Assembly (NCBI RefSeq): GCF_023702225.1
Contig: NZ_JAMQCO010000012.1
Coordinates: forward strand, 43,630 to 107,629
Direction of reading: 5' to 3'
Source: Aureimonas altamirensis
GTDB taxonomy: Bacteria > Pseudomonadota > Alphaproteobacteria > Rhizobiales > Rhizobiaceae
Length of the DNA stretch: 64,000 nt
The notes under the pieces are model-generated. The model was not told where the DNA came from, made no database searches, and saw only the letters and a program-made list of their open reading frames with translations. How positions within the stretch are numbered: position 1 is the first letter of the stretch; every line of letters begins with the position of its first letter. Shown one piece after another: positions 25,721 to 34,407 of this stretch. The position numbers were made by a program, and so were the translations under genes.

Positions 25721-26182
25721 GTGCTTGCCGGATGGAGTAGGCTCGTGGCCGCATTGTCGGGATTGTTTCTGGCGGCCTTCGTGGCGGCGACGCTGCTGCC
25801 GGCGCAGTCGGAGGCAGTACTGGCCGCGTTGGTTGCGGCGGGCGCGCATCCCGTCTGGCTTCTCGTCGGCGTCGCGACGGTGGGCAACGTCACGGGCTCG
25901 CTCGTCAACTGGGCGCTCGGCCTGCATGTGGACCGTTTCGCGGGACGGCGCTGGTTTCCCGCATCGCCGCAGCGCATGGAGCAGGCGAAGGGGTGGTATG
26001 CGCGCTACGGCCGATGGTCGCTTCTGGCAAGCTGGGCGCCGGTGATCGGCGATCCGCTGACGCTCGTCGCCGGCATCATGCGCGAACCGCTCTGGAGCTT
26101 TCTTCTGCTGGTTACCGTCGCCAAAGCCACCCGATACGTTGCCGTTGTCGCAGCAACCGGCTTGTACCTCGGTCAGGTATGA
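25721..26182 (+). CDS. YqaA-like (DedA/SNARE-associated) membrane protein
   Basis: A 153-residue membrane protein with four hydrophobic segments and the YqaA-type signature GNVTGSLVNWALG, followed by WYARYGRWSLLASWAPVIGDPLT, a short version of the DedA fold. The start is GTG at 25721 with GAGGG just upstream; no good ATG exists. DedA-related proteins are lipid scramblase-like or transport proteins of the inner membrane. It lies 33 bases after the BKACE gene and could be the last gene of that operon, though its role there is not obvious. Confidence 0.8.
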   Translation: MLAGWSRLVAALSGLFLAAFVAATLLPAQSEAVLAALVAAGAHPVWLLVGVATVGNVTGSLVNWALGLHVDRFAGRRWFPASPQRMEQAKGWYARYGRWSLLASWAPVIGDPLTLVAGIMREPLWSFLLLVTVAKATRYVAVVAATGLYLGQV

Positions 26183-26241
26183 AAGCCACCCGGAACCCGG
26201 GCCCGGCGTCGGCCGTTCCGGCTTTTCTGGAAAGGTCGATC

Positions 26242-27054
26242 ATGGCGCCACGCACGTTCTGGAAGGGCTATCTGAAGCTGTCGCTGGTGACGTGTCCCGT
26301 TACCATGATGCCGGCGCTCACCGATCAGGAAAAAGTGCGCTTCCACACCCTCAACGCAAAGAGCGGAAACCGCGTCGTCAGCCGCTATGTCGACGCGGAG
26401 ACCGGAAAGGCGGTCAGGGAAGAGGATGAGGCCCGCGCCTGGCAGCGTGGCGAGGATGATTACGTCGTGCTGGAAGACGAGGAGATCGACGCCGTCGGGC
26501 TGGAAAGCACCCGGACGATCGACATCGAGCGCTTCGTGAAACGCGATACGGTCGGGTGGGTCTGGTTCGACAGGCCGCATTACGTCATGCCCAGCGATCC
26601 CGTGGGCGAGGAAGCCTTCGTCGTGATTCGCGAGGCCATGGCGTCCACCGGGACGGCGGGCCTGTCGCGCGTGGTCATGTATCGGCGCGAGCGTCCTGTC
26701 CTTCTGGAGCCACGCGACAGGGGTATCGTGCTTTGGACCTTGCGATACGGCGACGAGGTCCGCCAGCAGAAAGACTACTTCGACGGGATCGGGAAGCCGA
26801 AGGCGGACGCCGCCCTGTCGAAGATGATGCTGAAGCTCGTGGACGCCCGCACGACGGACTGGGACCCGGCCATGGTGGAGGATCCGGTACAGGACAAGCT
26901 TCTCGAGCTGATCGAATCCCGGCGCAAGAAGCGCAAATCGAAGCCATCCGGGCGAAAAACCAAGGCAAGCCCCACGCCGGAGGCCGCCGGCAATGTCGTC
27001 AGCATCATGGACGCCCTGCGCAAGAGCCTCGATGACAAGGGCAAAAAACGCTAG
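26242..27054 (+). CDS. Ku protein (first copy), non-homologous end joining
   Basis: A 270-residue bacterial Ku. The N-terminal MAPRTFWKGYLKLSLVTCPV, then NRVVSRYVDAETGK and EDEEIDAV mark the Ku beta-barrel. The C-terminus is lysine-rich (RRKKRKSKPSGRKTKA) and ends with the SIMDALRKSLDDKGK motif seen in rhizobial Kus, thought to contact DNA or LigD. ATG 26242 is chosen over the frame start at 25993, which lies inside the previous gene. It converges with a second Ku gene 3 bases away. Ku dimers bind double-strand break ends; no ligD is in the window. Confidence 0.93.
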   Translation: MAPRTFWKGYLKLSLVTCPVTMMPALTDQEKVRFHTLNAKSGNRVVSRYVDAETGKAVREEDEARAWQRGEDDYVVLEDEEIDAVGLESTRTIDIERFVKRDTVGWVWFDRPHYVMPSDPVGEEAFVVIREAMASTGTAGLSRVVMYRRERPVLLEPRDRGIVLWTLRYGDEVRQQKDYFDGIGKPKADAALSKMMLKLVDARTTDWDPAMVEDPVQDKLLELIESRRKKRKSKPSGRKTKASPTPEAAGNVVSIMDALRKSLDDKGKKR

Positions 27055-27057
27055 AGT

Positions 27058-27882
27058 TCAACTCGCCTTGCGGACATTAGCCGGCTTTGCTTTCTTCGCC
27101 TTGGCATCCTTTACGCCGGCGCTCTGACGCAAGGCGTCCATGAGGTCGACGACCTTCGCGCTTTTCCTGGGCTTTACAGCCTTGGGCTTGCGTCCTTCCG
27201 CCTTGGCCTTGACCAGTTCCGTGAGCGCCGCCTCATATCGGTCCTCAAACGTATCGGGCTCGAAGCGGCCGGCCTTGGTTTCGATGATGTGCCGGGCCAG
27301 GTCCAGCATCTCGCCCTTGATCTTCATGGCCGGTATCTTCTCGAAGGCGTCGTCGGCGGAGCGCACTTCGTAATCGAAATTCAGCGTCGAGGCGATCAGG
27401 CCGTCGCCATGCGGACGGATGAGAAGGGTACGGACACGGCGGAACAGGACGGCTTGCGCCAGCGCGGCCACCTTGCGCTTCGTCAGAGCGTCGCGGATCA
27501 GAACGAAGCTCTCGGCGGCATGCGGCTCGGAAGGCGCGATGTAATACGGCTTGTCCAGGTAGACGTCGTCTATGCTGCCGCAGGGCACGAAGGCCGAGAC
27601 GGCAAGCGTCTTGTCGCTTTCGGGCACGGCGGTGGCCACTTCCTCGGGCGTCAGGACGATGTAATCGTCGGGCCCCGTCTCGTACCCCTTGACCTGATCG
27701 TCGCGGTCGACCGGCTTCTCGGTCTCGCTGTCCACGAAGATGCGGCGGACGCGATTGCCCGTGGAGCGGTTGATCGTATGGAAGGCGATGCGGTCCGACG
27801 TGGACGCCGCCGTGTACAGGGCGACGGGGCAGGTCACCTCGTCGATCTTGAGATATCCCTTCCAATTGGCGCGCGGCGACAC
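27058..27882 (-). CDS. Ku protein (second copy)
   Basis: A 274-residue Ku, clearly diverged from the other copy but sharing PRANWKGYLKIDEVTCPVAL, NRVRRIFVDSETEKPV and a lysine-rich tail ending in VVDLMDALRQSAG. The start is taken as GTG 27882 (MSPRANWKG), with GGGGAA upstream, because Ku proteins normally begin there; ATG 27963 or 27972 would add an unconserved leader. Multiple Ku genes are typical of Rhizobiales, where copies can form homo- or heterodimers and act in different growth phases. Whether the two encoded here pair is unknown. Confidence 0.9.
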   Translation of the reverse strand: MSPRANWKGYLKIDEVTCPVALYTAASTSDRIAFHTINRSTGNRVRRIFVDSETEKPVDRDDQVKGYETGPDDYIVLTPEEVATAVPESDKTLAVSAFVPCGSIDDVYLDKPYYIAPSEPHAAESFVLIRDALTKRKVAALAQAVLFRRVRTLLIRPHGDGLIASTLNFDYEVRSADDAFEKIPAMKIKGEMLDLARHIIETKAGRFEPDTFEDRYEAALTELVKAKAEGRKPKAVKPRKSAKVVDLMDALRQSAGVKDAKAKKAKPANVRKAS

Positions 27883-28028
27883 GGCGTTTCCCCGAATGTT
27901 GCGACTTGCCGGGAAACGGGTATCGCGGCCGACGCGTTCCAAGGCGGTTGGAATCGCCGTCATGCCGCCCAACTATGGGGCAGGAGCCGGGGCATCCCGC
28001 CCGGCCGGGACATGAAACGGAACTTCGC

Positions 28029-28859
28029 ATGACATCCCAGACCTATCTCGAACTCAATGACGGCCGACGCATTCCGCAGGTCGGCCTCGGCGTGTTCAAG
28101 GCCGAGGACGACGCGGCGGCCACGGCCGTGCGCACCGCCATCGAGGCCGGCTACCGACATGTCGATACCGCGGCGATCTATGGAAACGAGGCCGGGGTCG
28201 GCAATGGCGTGCGCGACAGCGGCATCGCCCGCGACGAGATCTTCATCACGACCAAGGTCTGGAACGACGCCCAGGGTTTCGACTCCACGTTGAAGGCGGC
28301 CGAGGAAAGCCTGTCCCGCCTCGGGCTGGAGTATGTGGACCTGTACCTCATCCATTGGCCGGCGCCGAAGCGCGACCTCTATGTCGATACGTGGCGCGCC
28401 CTGATCCGCCTGCGAGAGGAAGGCAGGGTGAAGTCCATCGGTGTCTCCAACTTCACGGCGGAGCATCTGGACAGGATCATCGCCGAAACCGGCATAGCGC
28501 CGGTGCTGAACCAGATCGAGCTCCATCCGCGCTTCCAGCAGAAGCCCCTGGCCAGGGCCGACGCGGAGCGCGGTGTCCTGACTGAAAGCTGGAGCCCGCT
28601 CGGACGTGGCGCCATGCTGGACGACGAGACCATCGGGGAAATCGCCAGCCGCCTCGGTCGAACGCCGGCGCAGGTGATCCTGCGTTGGCATGTCCAGAAC
28701 GGCTTCGTCGTCATACCGAAATCCGTGACGGCAAGCCGTATCCGGGAGAATTTCGATCTCTTCTCCTTCGAGCTGACGGAAGCGGACATGGCGCTTATCG
28801 CGAGCCTCGATGATAGCGGCGGGCGGATCGGGCCGGACCCGATGACGGCCGAATTCTAA
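28029..28859 (+). CDS. Aldo/keto reductase (AKR5-like)
   Basis: A 276-residue NADPH-dependent reductase. The AKR catalytic tetrad is recognisable: D in HVDTAAIYGNE with Y following, K in ITTKVWND and H in LIHWP. Cofactor-binding motifs SIGVSNF, LNQIELHP and VIPKSVTASRIRENF are present. The length and motifs fit the 2,5-diketo-D-gluconate reductase/methylglyoxal reductase group. It converges with the LysR gene, their stops overlapping by 4 bases. Likely a cytosolic carbonyl detoxification enzyme. Confidence 0.92.
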   Translation: MTSQTYLELNDGRRIPQVGLGVFKAEDDAAATAVRTAIEAGYRHVDTAAIYGNEAGVGNGVRDSGIARDEIFITTKVWNDAQGFDSTLKAAEESLSRLGLEYVDLYLIHWPAPKRDLYVDTWRALIRLREEGRVKSIGVSNFTAEHLDRIIAETGIAPVLNQIELHPRFQQKPLARADAERGVLTESWSPLGRGAMLDDETIGEIASRLGRTPAQVILRWHVQNGFVVIPKSVTASRIRENFDLFSFELTEADMALIASLDDSGGRIGPDPMTAEF

Positions 28860-29776
28860 GGCCTGGCGGGCACCGGTGCGCCATGGCGCGCCAGTGCCCG
28901 GAATGCCTCGACCGACGGGTTGGGCTGGCTGGTGCGGCGGCAGGCGATAAGCTGGAAGCGCCCGGCCCATGCGTCCGACAGCGGTGCGGAAGCGACATCG
29001 GTTCCGGCGAGGAGATGCAAGGCCGTCGCCCGTACGAAACCGATTCCGAAACCCGCCTCGACCAGCCGTACCAGCGCCGAAAAGCTTTCGGCGCGAATGC
29101 GCGTACCGAGCTGTCGTCCGAGTTTGCGCGCGGCCTCCGTCAGGAGCCTGTCGAGGGCGCCGTTTTCATGGAAGCCCACCATCTCCTCCAGCGGCATGTC
29201 GGAGAAGGCCACCGGCCGGCTGGCTTTGAGGCTCGAAGCGAGGGCATGGTCCGATGGCGCGATGACATAGACGCGGTCGTCGTCGAACGGCTCCGTATCG
29301 AAAGCGGACATGTCGTGGTTGTCGGGCAGTATGGCGATATCGACGCGGGCGTCTTCCAGCGCGGCCAGGTTGGTGACGGCCGGCATCTCTTCCAGTTCCA
29401 GCCGGATGTCCGGATGCAGCCGGGCAAACTCCGCCAGCACTTCGGGCGCCCGGCCCGACAGTGCCGAGGTGGTCGCGGCGATACGCAAAAGGCCGGAGCG
29501 CCCCTGCGATATGGCCTGCATCTCGGCGTCGAGATCCAGGATCCGACGCATGATGCGGCGGCAGCCGGCGGCATAGATGCGGCCCGCTGCGGTCGGCACC
29601 ATGCCTTGCGGCAGCCGGTCGAACAGGGCGATGCCCAGACGCGCCTCCAGCTCCGAGATGCGTCGGCTGACGGCGGAGGGCGCGATGTTCTCGCGCGCTG
29701 CCGTGCGCCCGATGGAGCCATCGCGCGCCAGCGCAAGCACCAGGCGTGCCGTCACCGCATCGAAGCCCTGGTTCAT
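28856..29776 (-). CDS. LysR-family transcriptional regulator
   Basis: A 306-residue LysR regulator: HTH at the N-terminus (FDAVTARLVLALARDGSIGR, TAARENIAPSAVSRRISELE, ARLGIALFDRLPQGM) plus a substrate-binding domain. It is divergent from the AbrB-family membrane protein gene at 29945, which is the most likely target. The AAGTATT-type palindromes of LysR sites were not evident in the 168-base gap, though that region is AT-richer than its surroundings. Confidence 0.92.
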   Translation of the reverse strand: MNQGFDAVTARLVLALARDGSIGRTAARENIAPSAVSRRISELEARLGIALFDRLPQGMVPTAAGRIYAAGCRRIMRRILDLDAEMQAISQGRSGLLRIAATTSALSGRAPEVLAEFARLHPDIRLELEEMPAVTNLAALEDARVDIAILPDNHDMSAFDTEPFDDDRVYVIAPSDHALASSLKASRPVAFSDMPLEEMVGFHENGALDRLLTEAARKLGRQLGTRIRAESFSALVRLVEAGFGIGFVRATALHLLAGTDVASAPLSDAWAGRFQLIACRRTSQPNPSVEAFRALARHGAPVPARP

Positions 29777-29944
29777 GCGTGGCCTGTTTCCTTGCGATGG
29801 GGTCTTCTCCAGACGAGAAGTCCCGTGGTTCTGGAACCGTTATATAGCCTGTTCCACAGGCAACAATCCCGCCGGTTGCGGCGGCGGCACAGCGGAAGCG
29901 AGACAGGATTGTCCATCAAGGAGAGCCTATCGGAAAAGGCGACG

Positions 29945-30991
29945 ATGCCACGCGAGGGCTGGCAGGCAACCATCCTGATCGCCTTGGCGTCGGTGTCCGG
30001 GGCGGGCGTCGCGCATCTGGCCGGCATTCCGGCGGCCTCCCTGTCCGGAGCGATGGCGGGTGCCGGGCTGGTTGTCCTTTTCGGTGGCCTCGGCGCCCGC
30101 ATTCCGACGCCGGCCGTTACCTTGCTGTTCACCTTCCTCGGCGTGTCCATGGGAGCCGGCGTGACGCCCGATGCGCTGTCCAAGGCCTATACATGGCCTC
30201 TGAGCCTGGCTCTGATGGCGCTGGGCACCGTCGCCGTGACGCTGGCTGTCTACGCCTATCTCGTCCATGCCATGAAGTGGGAGCGGAAATCGGCGTATTT
30301 CTCGGCCATACCGGGCGCTCTCTCCTATGTCCTCGCGATCATGCATGACGTGCGCGGGGATGTCGCCCGTGTTGCCCAATCGCAGAGCCTGCGCGTCTTT
30401 CTCCTGATCGCCATCCTGCCCAGCATCGTCGTGCTGGTCGGGCACGGCCACCCGGCAGTGCCGCAGGTGCAAGAGCCGCCGATGGGCGAGCTGTCGCTCA
30501 TGTTCCTGGCCGGCATGGTCGGCGCCTTCGCCGGGGTCCGGCTGAAATTGCCGGCCGGCGCACTGGTAGGGGCCTTTCTCGCTAGTGCCGCGCTGCACGG
30601 CGCGGATATCGTGCACGGACGTCCGCCACGCTGGATGATGGAAGCCGGCTTCATCATCCTCGGCACCTACATCGCCCTGCGTTTCCAGGGCATTCATCCG
30701 CGCGAGGTTGCGCGCAACCTCAAGGCGTCGCTTGGTGCGTTCGTCGTGGCGCTGGCCGTGGCCGGCGCAACGGCGGTGCTGGCCTCGAAGCTCCTGTCCA
30801 TTCCGCTCGGGCAGACGATCATCGCCTTCGCACCGGGTGGCATCGAGGCCATGGTGATGCTGGCCTTCATGATGGATCTGGACCCCGCCTATGTAGCGGT
30901 GCACCAGCTTGGCCGCTTCCTGCTGATGCTCGTGCTGGTGCCCGTCATGGCGCGCTTCGTGCTGGGGCGCGGCTGGCGCGACACGCGATAG
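29945..30991 (+). CDS. AbrB-family membrane protein
   Basis: A 348-residue inner-membrane protein with about ten hydrophobic segments in two similar halves. Each half carries the family glycine-rich pattern (AASLSGAMAGAGLVVL in the first, KLPAGALVGAFLASAAL in the second), and SAIPGALSYVLAI and IIAFAPGGIEAMVMLA are the matching conserved loops. This is the AbrB/DUF transport-like family once annotated as putative ammonia monooxygenase; the true substrate is unknown. It is unrelated to the Bacillus regulator AbrB. Divergent LysR gene upstream; the stop codon sits in a stem-loop. Confidence 0.87.
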   Translation: MPREGWQATILIALASVSGAGVAHLAGIPAASLSGAMAGAGLVVLFGGLGARIPTPAVTLLFTFLGVSMGAGVTPDALSKAYTWPLSLALMALGTVAVTLAVYAYLVHAMKWERKSAYFSAIPGALSYVLAIMHDVRGDVARVAQSQSLRVFLLIAILPSIVVLVGHGHPAVPQVQEPPMGELSLMFLAGMVGAFAGVRLKLPAGALVGAFLASAALHGADIVHGRPPRWMMEAGFIILGTYIALRFQGIHPREVARNLKASLGAFVVALAVAGATAVLASKLLSIPLGQTIIAFAPGGIEAMVMLAFMMDLDPAYVAVHQLGRFLLMLVLVPVMARFVLGRGWRDTR

Positions 30992-31049
30992 CCGGCTCGA
31001 ACGCCCGGGCGATTGCCGATCGGGACGTGAAAATTAGCCGGCTTTCGCG
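30984..31049. terminator. Stem-loop overlapping the AbrB-family stop codon
   Basis: CGCGATAGCCGGCT (30984-30997) pairs with AGCCGGCTTTCGCG (31036-31049) at 13 of 14 positions, with a 38-base loop. The stop codon lies within the left arm. There is no T-run, so a Rho-independent terminator is not certain; the structure may instead protect the 3' end. Confidence 0.4.
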
Positions 31050-31079
31050 CTGGAAGTTCAGGACATTTCTGCCTCATTT

Positions 31080-31161
31080 TGGTACTTCAGAACAACCGGG
31101 AAAAATCGGTAGGTCTGCTAGAGCAGTAAATATTTTTTGAAATCAATGACTTCCAGGAAGA
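31080..31161 (+). promoter_or_regulatory. AT-rich CRISPR leader
   Basis: The 80 bases before the first intact repeat are AT-rich in an otherwise GC-rich genome, including AAATATTTTTTGAAATCAATGA. The best-conserved repeats lie next to it and decay away from it, which is how leaders are oriented. No IHF site was confirmed. Confidence 0.55.
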
Positions 31162-31312
31162 CTGTTCCCCGCATACGCGGGGATGAACCGGAGGACCGAG
31201 TGGTGACCGCCTCCATCAACCACTGTTCCCCGCATACGCGGGGATGAACCGAGCGCACCGAGGGATGGTGCGGCACAACCAATCTGTTCCCCGCACGAGC
31301 GGGGATGCACTG
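31162..31312 (+). CRISPR. Type I-E-like CRISPR mini-array, three repeats, two spacers
   Basis: Two identical 29-base repeats (31162-31190 and 31223-31251) and a degenerate third (31284-31312) flank two spacers of exactly 32 bases. The repeats contain the GTTCCCCGC stem arm, its GCGGGGAT partner and an AACCG end, the hallmark of type I-E repeats of the E. coli kind. The third repeat differs in the loop and in its 3' end but keeps the stem, as terminal repeats do. No cas gene occurs in the window, so the array is an orphan or served by a distant locus. The array lies between the AbrB-family gene and tRNA-Gly. Confidence 0.9.
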
Positions 31313-31424
31313 GTCTCACAACTGGTCACAATCATCGTGCAGGGCGGGGAAGCTTTGAATAAGGCGCGGCGTAGCGGAAGCCGGTCGGATCAGGGCCGAC
31401 CCATTCCATATTACAATGGGGACC

Positions 31425-31453
31425 ACGTTCCCCGCGTGTCCGGGGATGCAGAC
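31425..31453 (+). repeat. Isolated degenerate CRISPR repeat
   Basis: A 29-base block containing GTTCCCCGC, then CGGGGATG, matches the array repeat at its stem but not its loop or end. It sits 141 bases after the third repeat, which is not a multiple of the 61-base repeat-spacer period. It is probably a relic of a longer array that lost material by deletion. Confidence 0.55.
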
Positions 31454-31628
31454 TAAACTGCCAGTGGTCTTCCACACTCGAGGTCTCGCTCATGTTGAGC
31501 GAAAGAAGAAACTCATAGATTTCAATAAGAGGGAATCGATACCGGAGCCCGGCTCGCTCGTCAGTCTGCGACGACCTCGAACGTAACGATCGTATGACCT
31601 GTCTATTCGGAATATAAAAAGTAGAAAC

Positions 31629-31703
31629 TGGAGCGGGCGAAGGGATTCGAACCCTCGACCCCAACCTTGGCAAGGTTGTGCTCTACCCCTGAGCTACACC
31701 CGC
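31629..31703 (-). tRNA. tRNA-Gly (anticodon GCC)
   Basis: A 75-base cloverleaf including an encoded CCA. Acceptor GCGGGTG pairs with CGCCCGC, D-arm GCTC...GAGC, anticodon stem CAACC/GGTTG with loop TTGCCAA (anticodon GCC, reading GGC/GGT), and T-arm GAGGG TTCGAAT CCCTT. All arms are paired, so the gene appears functional. Its 3' end faces the CRISPR relic region, the side on which elements integrate at tRNA genes. The minus-strand sequence after it is AT-rich with a TTTTT run. Confidence 0.97.
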
Positions 31704-31904
31704 CCGCTCCTCCGTGCGGCGCCGCCGGCGCCTCGGATGGGCGCTATATGGCCGAAGCTTCATGCGATTGCAACAGGGAAATTACAGGCGGAGCACGAAA
31801 GGCTGGAAGGCTTTCGGCATCCCCGGCCGCCACAGCCCTTTCGGAGTGGCTGCAAAGGTTCTAAGTCATGGCGACCATTGGCCGTGTCGCGAAAGGAAGC
31901 CCAG

Positions 31905-32480
31905 GTGGACGCCGCGCAAACCTCGAATCCGTCGGACGAATCGGCCGAGCGGAACCGCGCCGATCCCTTGTTCCGTTTCCTCGATTCGCTGGGCATCGAA
32001 ACGCGGACGACCTGGCATCCGGCGGTCTTCACCGTCGAGGCCAGCAGCGGCGTCACCGGGTCCATCCCCGGCGCGCACACCAAGAACCTCTTCCTGAAAG
32101 ACAAGAAGGGACGCATCTTCCTGGTCGTCGCTTTGCAGGAAACCGAGGTCGCGCTGAAGAGCCTGCATCAGCGAATCGGCGGGCAGGGCCGCCTGTCCTT
32201 CGCCGACGCGGAGCGGATGGAACGGCTGCTGGGCGTCTATCCCGGCGCCGTCACCGCCTTCGGCGTCATGAACGACGTCGAAGGCGACGTGCGGCTGGTG
32301 GTCGACGCAGCCCTGCAGGATCATGAAATCATCAACGCACATCCCTTGACGAATACCGGAACGACCAGCATTTCCCGGGGCGATTTGATGCGCTTCTTTG
32401 CCGCGACGGGACATGATCCCCTGATCGTGGATCTCAGCGCGGGCGATGCAGGCGACAGCGAGGAAGGGTCCAACCCATGA
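31905..32480 (+). CDS. YbaK/ProX-type aminoacyl-tRNA deacylase
   Basis: A 191-residue protein of the YbaK/prolyl-tRNA deacylase fold: PLFRFLDSLGIETRTTWHPAVFTV near the start, the GAHTKNLFLKDKKG lysine region (catalytic/substrate-binding Lys), and PGAVTAFGVMND. These proteins clear mischarged tRNA (for example Ala- or Cys-tRNAPro) in trans. The start is taken as GTG 31905 with AAAGGAAG upstream; the frame is open back to 31737 but those residues are unlike the family. Its last 4 bases overlap the thioredoxin-like gene. Confidence 0.85.
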   Translation: MDAAQTSNPSDESAERNRADPLFRFLDSLGIETRTTWHPAVFTVEASSGVTGSIPGAHTKNLFLKDKKGRIFLVVALQETEVALKSLHQRIGGQGRLSFADAERMERLLGVYPGAVTAFGVMNDVEGDVRLVVDAALQDHEIINAHPLTNTGTTSISRGDLMRFFAATGHDPLIVDLSAGDAGDSEEGSNP

Positions 32481-33451
32481 GCAACAATCCGTACGAGACG
32501 TCCTTCGGCTATGGCGCGCAGACGACGTCGCCGGCGGCAACGCCCGCACAGCCGGCCGCCGGCTCCGTGGCGGGTGCCGCGGGCGGCGACCTGATCAAGG
32601 ATACAACCACCGCGTCCTTCGCCGCCGACGTCGTGCGCGAATCGCGCAACCAGCCCGTCCTGGTGGATTTCTGGGCCCCCTGGTGCGGGCCCTGCAAGCA
32701 GCTGACGCCGGTTCTGGAGCGTGCCGTCACCGCCGCCGGCGGCCGGGTCAAGCTGGTCAAGATGAATATCGACGAGCATCCGTCCATTGCCGGCCAGCTC
32801 GGCATCCAGTCCATTCCGGCGGTTTTCGCCTTCGTCAACGGGCAACCCGTCGACGGTTTCATGGGCGCTCTGCCGGAAGGCGAGATCAAGGCCTTCATCG
32901 ACAGGCTCGGCGGCGAGCCGCAGGATCCCGTGGCCGATGCGCTCGCCAAGGCCGGCGAGCTTCTCGCCTCCGGCGACGCTTCGGCCGCAGCCCAGCTGTT
33001 CGGCGCGGTACTGCAGCACGACCCCGACAACCTGAAGGCCGCCGCCGGATTGGCCGAATGCTATCTGGCTGCCGACGATTTCGAGCACGCCCGCGCCATC
33101 CTCGACCAGCTACCCCCGGAGGCGCTGGACGATCCGGCCTTCGCCACGGTGCGGACGCGGCTGAAACTGGCCGACGAGATCGCCGAACTCGGCGATGCGG
33201 CGGCGCTGCAGGCGCGGCTGGACGCCGATCCCGACGATCACCAGGCGCGCTTCGACCTGGCGCTGATCGCCAATGCCAAAGGCGACCGCCAGACGGCGGC
33301 GTCGCTGCTGCTGGACATCATCAAGCGCGACCGCACCTTCGACGACGATGGCGCGCGCCGCAAGCTGCTCGAATTCTTCGACGTATGGGGCGGCAAGGAT
33401 CCGGCGACGCGCGATGCGCGCCGTCGCCTGTCGTCGCTCCTGTTCTCTTGA
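32477..33451 (+). CDS. CnoX/YbbN-like thioredoxin with TPR tail
   Basis: A 324-residue protein. After an alanine/proline-rich N-terminal stretch (1-38) comes a thioredoxin domain (45-145) with the redox motif WCGPCK (C70, C73). The C-terminal half (150-324) is made of TPR-like helices (AAQLFGAVLQHDPDNLKAAAGLAECYL). This is the CnoX (YbbN) architecture, a chaperone-linked thioredoxin that guards substrates for GroEL. Unlike E. coli CnoX, the CxxC pair is complete, so oxidoreductase activity is likely, as in Caulobacter CnoX. ATG overlaps the YbaK stop. Confidence 0.9.
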   Translation: MSNNPYETSFGYGAQTTSPAATPAQPAAGSVAGAAGGDLIKDTTTASFAADVVRESRNQPVLVDFWAPWCGPCKQLTPVLERAVTAAGGRVKLVKMNIDEHPSIAGQLGIQSIPAVFAFVNGQPVDGFMGALPEGEIKAFIDRLGGEPQDPVADALAKAGELLASGDASAAAQLFGAVLQHDPDNLKAAAGLAECYLAADDFEHARAILDQLPPEALDDPAFATVRTRLKLADEIAELGDAAALQARLDADPDDHQARFDLALIANAKGDRQTAASLLLDIIKRDRTFDDDGARRKLLEFFDVWGGKDPATRDARRRLSSLLFS

Positions 33452-33537
33452 GCAGCGGGCCGCCCGCGCCATATCCGTGCTCCGGCGGCCTCACTGCAGG
33501 GAAAGCGAAAGGCAAGGGCTTGGGACAGGCAGGTAAC

Positions 33538-34197
33538 GTGAACTACACGAATGGCGACATGGTGCCGGAGACGGTTCCCGTGTTTCCGCTGGAGGGCGCC
33601 CTGCTGCTTCCCGGCGGTCAGATGCCGCTGAACATCTTCGAGCCGCGTTACCTGGCCATGATCGACGATGTGATGGCCACGGACCGCGTGATCGGCATGA
33701 TCCAGCCCCGGCTTGACGGCAGCCGCAGTTCCAGCGGCGATTCGGAACTGTCGGCCATCGGATGCCTCGGCCGTCTCACCTCCCTTACGGAGACGGGCGA
33801 CGGGCGCTATCTCATCACCCTCCAGGGGATCTGCCGTTTCCGTATCGTGCACGAGAAGCGGACGACCAAGCCGTATCGCATCTGCGATGTTTCCATTTTC
33901 GTCGCCGATCTCGACCTCAGTGCGGGGGCCGACGAGGTCAACCGTGACGGCCTGTTGAAATCGTTCCGCGATTATCTGGAAGCCAACCAGCTCGAGGCGG
34001 ATTGGGAAAGCGTCACCCGGGCATCCAACGAAACCCTCGTCAACGCCCTGTCCATGATGTCGCCCTACGGGGCGGCCGAGAAGCAGGCTCTTCTGGAAGC
34101 GCCCGATCTTCGCACACGCGCGGAGACGCTGATCGCCATCACCGAAATCGCGCTGGCGCGTGGCGGCGGGGAAGATGGCGGAGGCATCCTCCAATGA
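33538..34197 (+). CDS. Lon N-terminal (LON) domain protein
   Basis: A 219-residue protein made only of the Lon substrate-binding domain: [26 protein letters not shown], then DRVIGMIQP and [12 protein letters not shown]. There is no ATPase or protease domain; it is the free-standing form common in alphaproteobacteria, function unproven but probably in protein quality control. Start GTG 33538, with AGG 5-8 bases upstream; ATG 33559 is an alternative. It follows CnoX and its stop overlaps the Trm112-like gene, so the three form a proteostasis-like cluster. Confidence 0.88.
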   Translation: MNYTNGDMVPETVPVFPLEGALLLPGGQMPLNIFEPRYLAMIDDVMATDRVIGMIQPRLDGSRSSSGDSELSAIGCLGRLTSLTETGDGRYLITLQGICRFRIVHEKRTTKPYRICDVSIFVADLDLSAGADEVNRDGLLKSFRDYLEANQLEADWESVTRASNETLVNALSMMSPYGAAEKQALLEAPDLRTRAETLIAITEIALARGGGEDGGGILQ

Positions 34198-34385
34198 ACG
34201 ACGAGGCGTCGATGCGCCCCGATCCCAAGCTTCTGGAGCTTCTCGTCTGTCCACTGACGAAGGGCCAGCTGACATATGACGGCGAGCGCAACGAGCTCGT
34301 TTCGCGCAAGGCCGGGCTGGCCTATCCCATCCGCGACGGCATCCCCATCATGCTGCCGTCGGAGGCTCGTATCCTCGATCGCTGA
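34194..34385 (+). CDS. Trm112 family zinc-ribbon-like protein
   Basis: A 63-residue protein of the Trm112/YcaR family: [17 protein letters not shown], then [18 protein letters not shown]. Only one cysteine of the usual zinc-binding pairs is present, as in many proteobacterial copies. In eukaryotes Trm112 activates methyltransferases; the bacterial role is unclear. ATG 34194 overlaps the LON gene stop, implying translational coupling. It converges with cysN, 22 bases away. Confidence 0.88.
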   Translation: MNDEASMRPDPKLLELLVCPLTKGQLTYDGERNELVSRKAGLAYPIRDGIPIMLPSEARILDR

Positions 34386-34407
34386 AAGGTCGCTGAGCCG
34401 GAATCGC

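Larger units (their letters stand above)
30992..31904. other. Long non-coding region holding the CRISPR array and tRNA-Gly
   Basis: About 900 bases without a protein gene. From left to right it holds a stem-loop, an AT-rich leader, the mini-array, a decayed repeat, about 170 bases of AT-richer sequence without features I recognise, and tRNA-Gly. About 200 bases then lead to the YbaK gene. Small open frames across the repeats (for example 31244-31456) are artefacts of the repeat sequence. Confidence 0.7.

Noticed and set aside
28883..30991. 702-codon plus-strand frame joining the AbrB-family protein to an upstream segment
   Set aside because: The upstream 350 codons run opposite the LysR gene and have no ribosome site; AbrB family starts at 29945.
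31244..31456. 70-codon frame across the CRISPR array
   Set aside because: Runs through the repeats and spacers; repeat-derived artefact.
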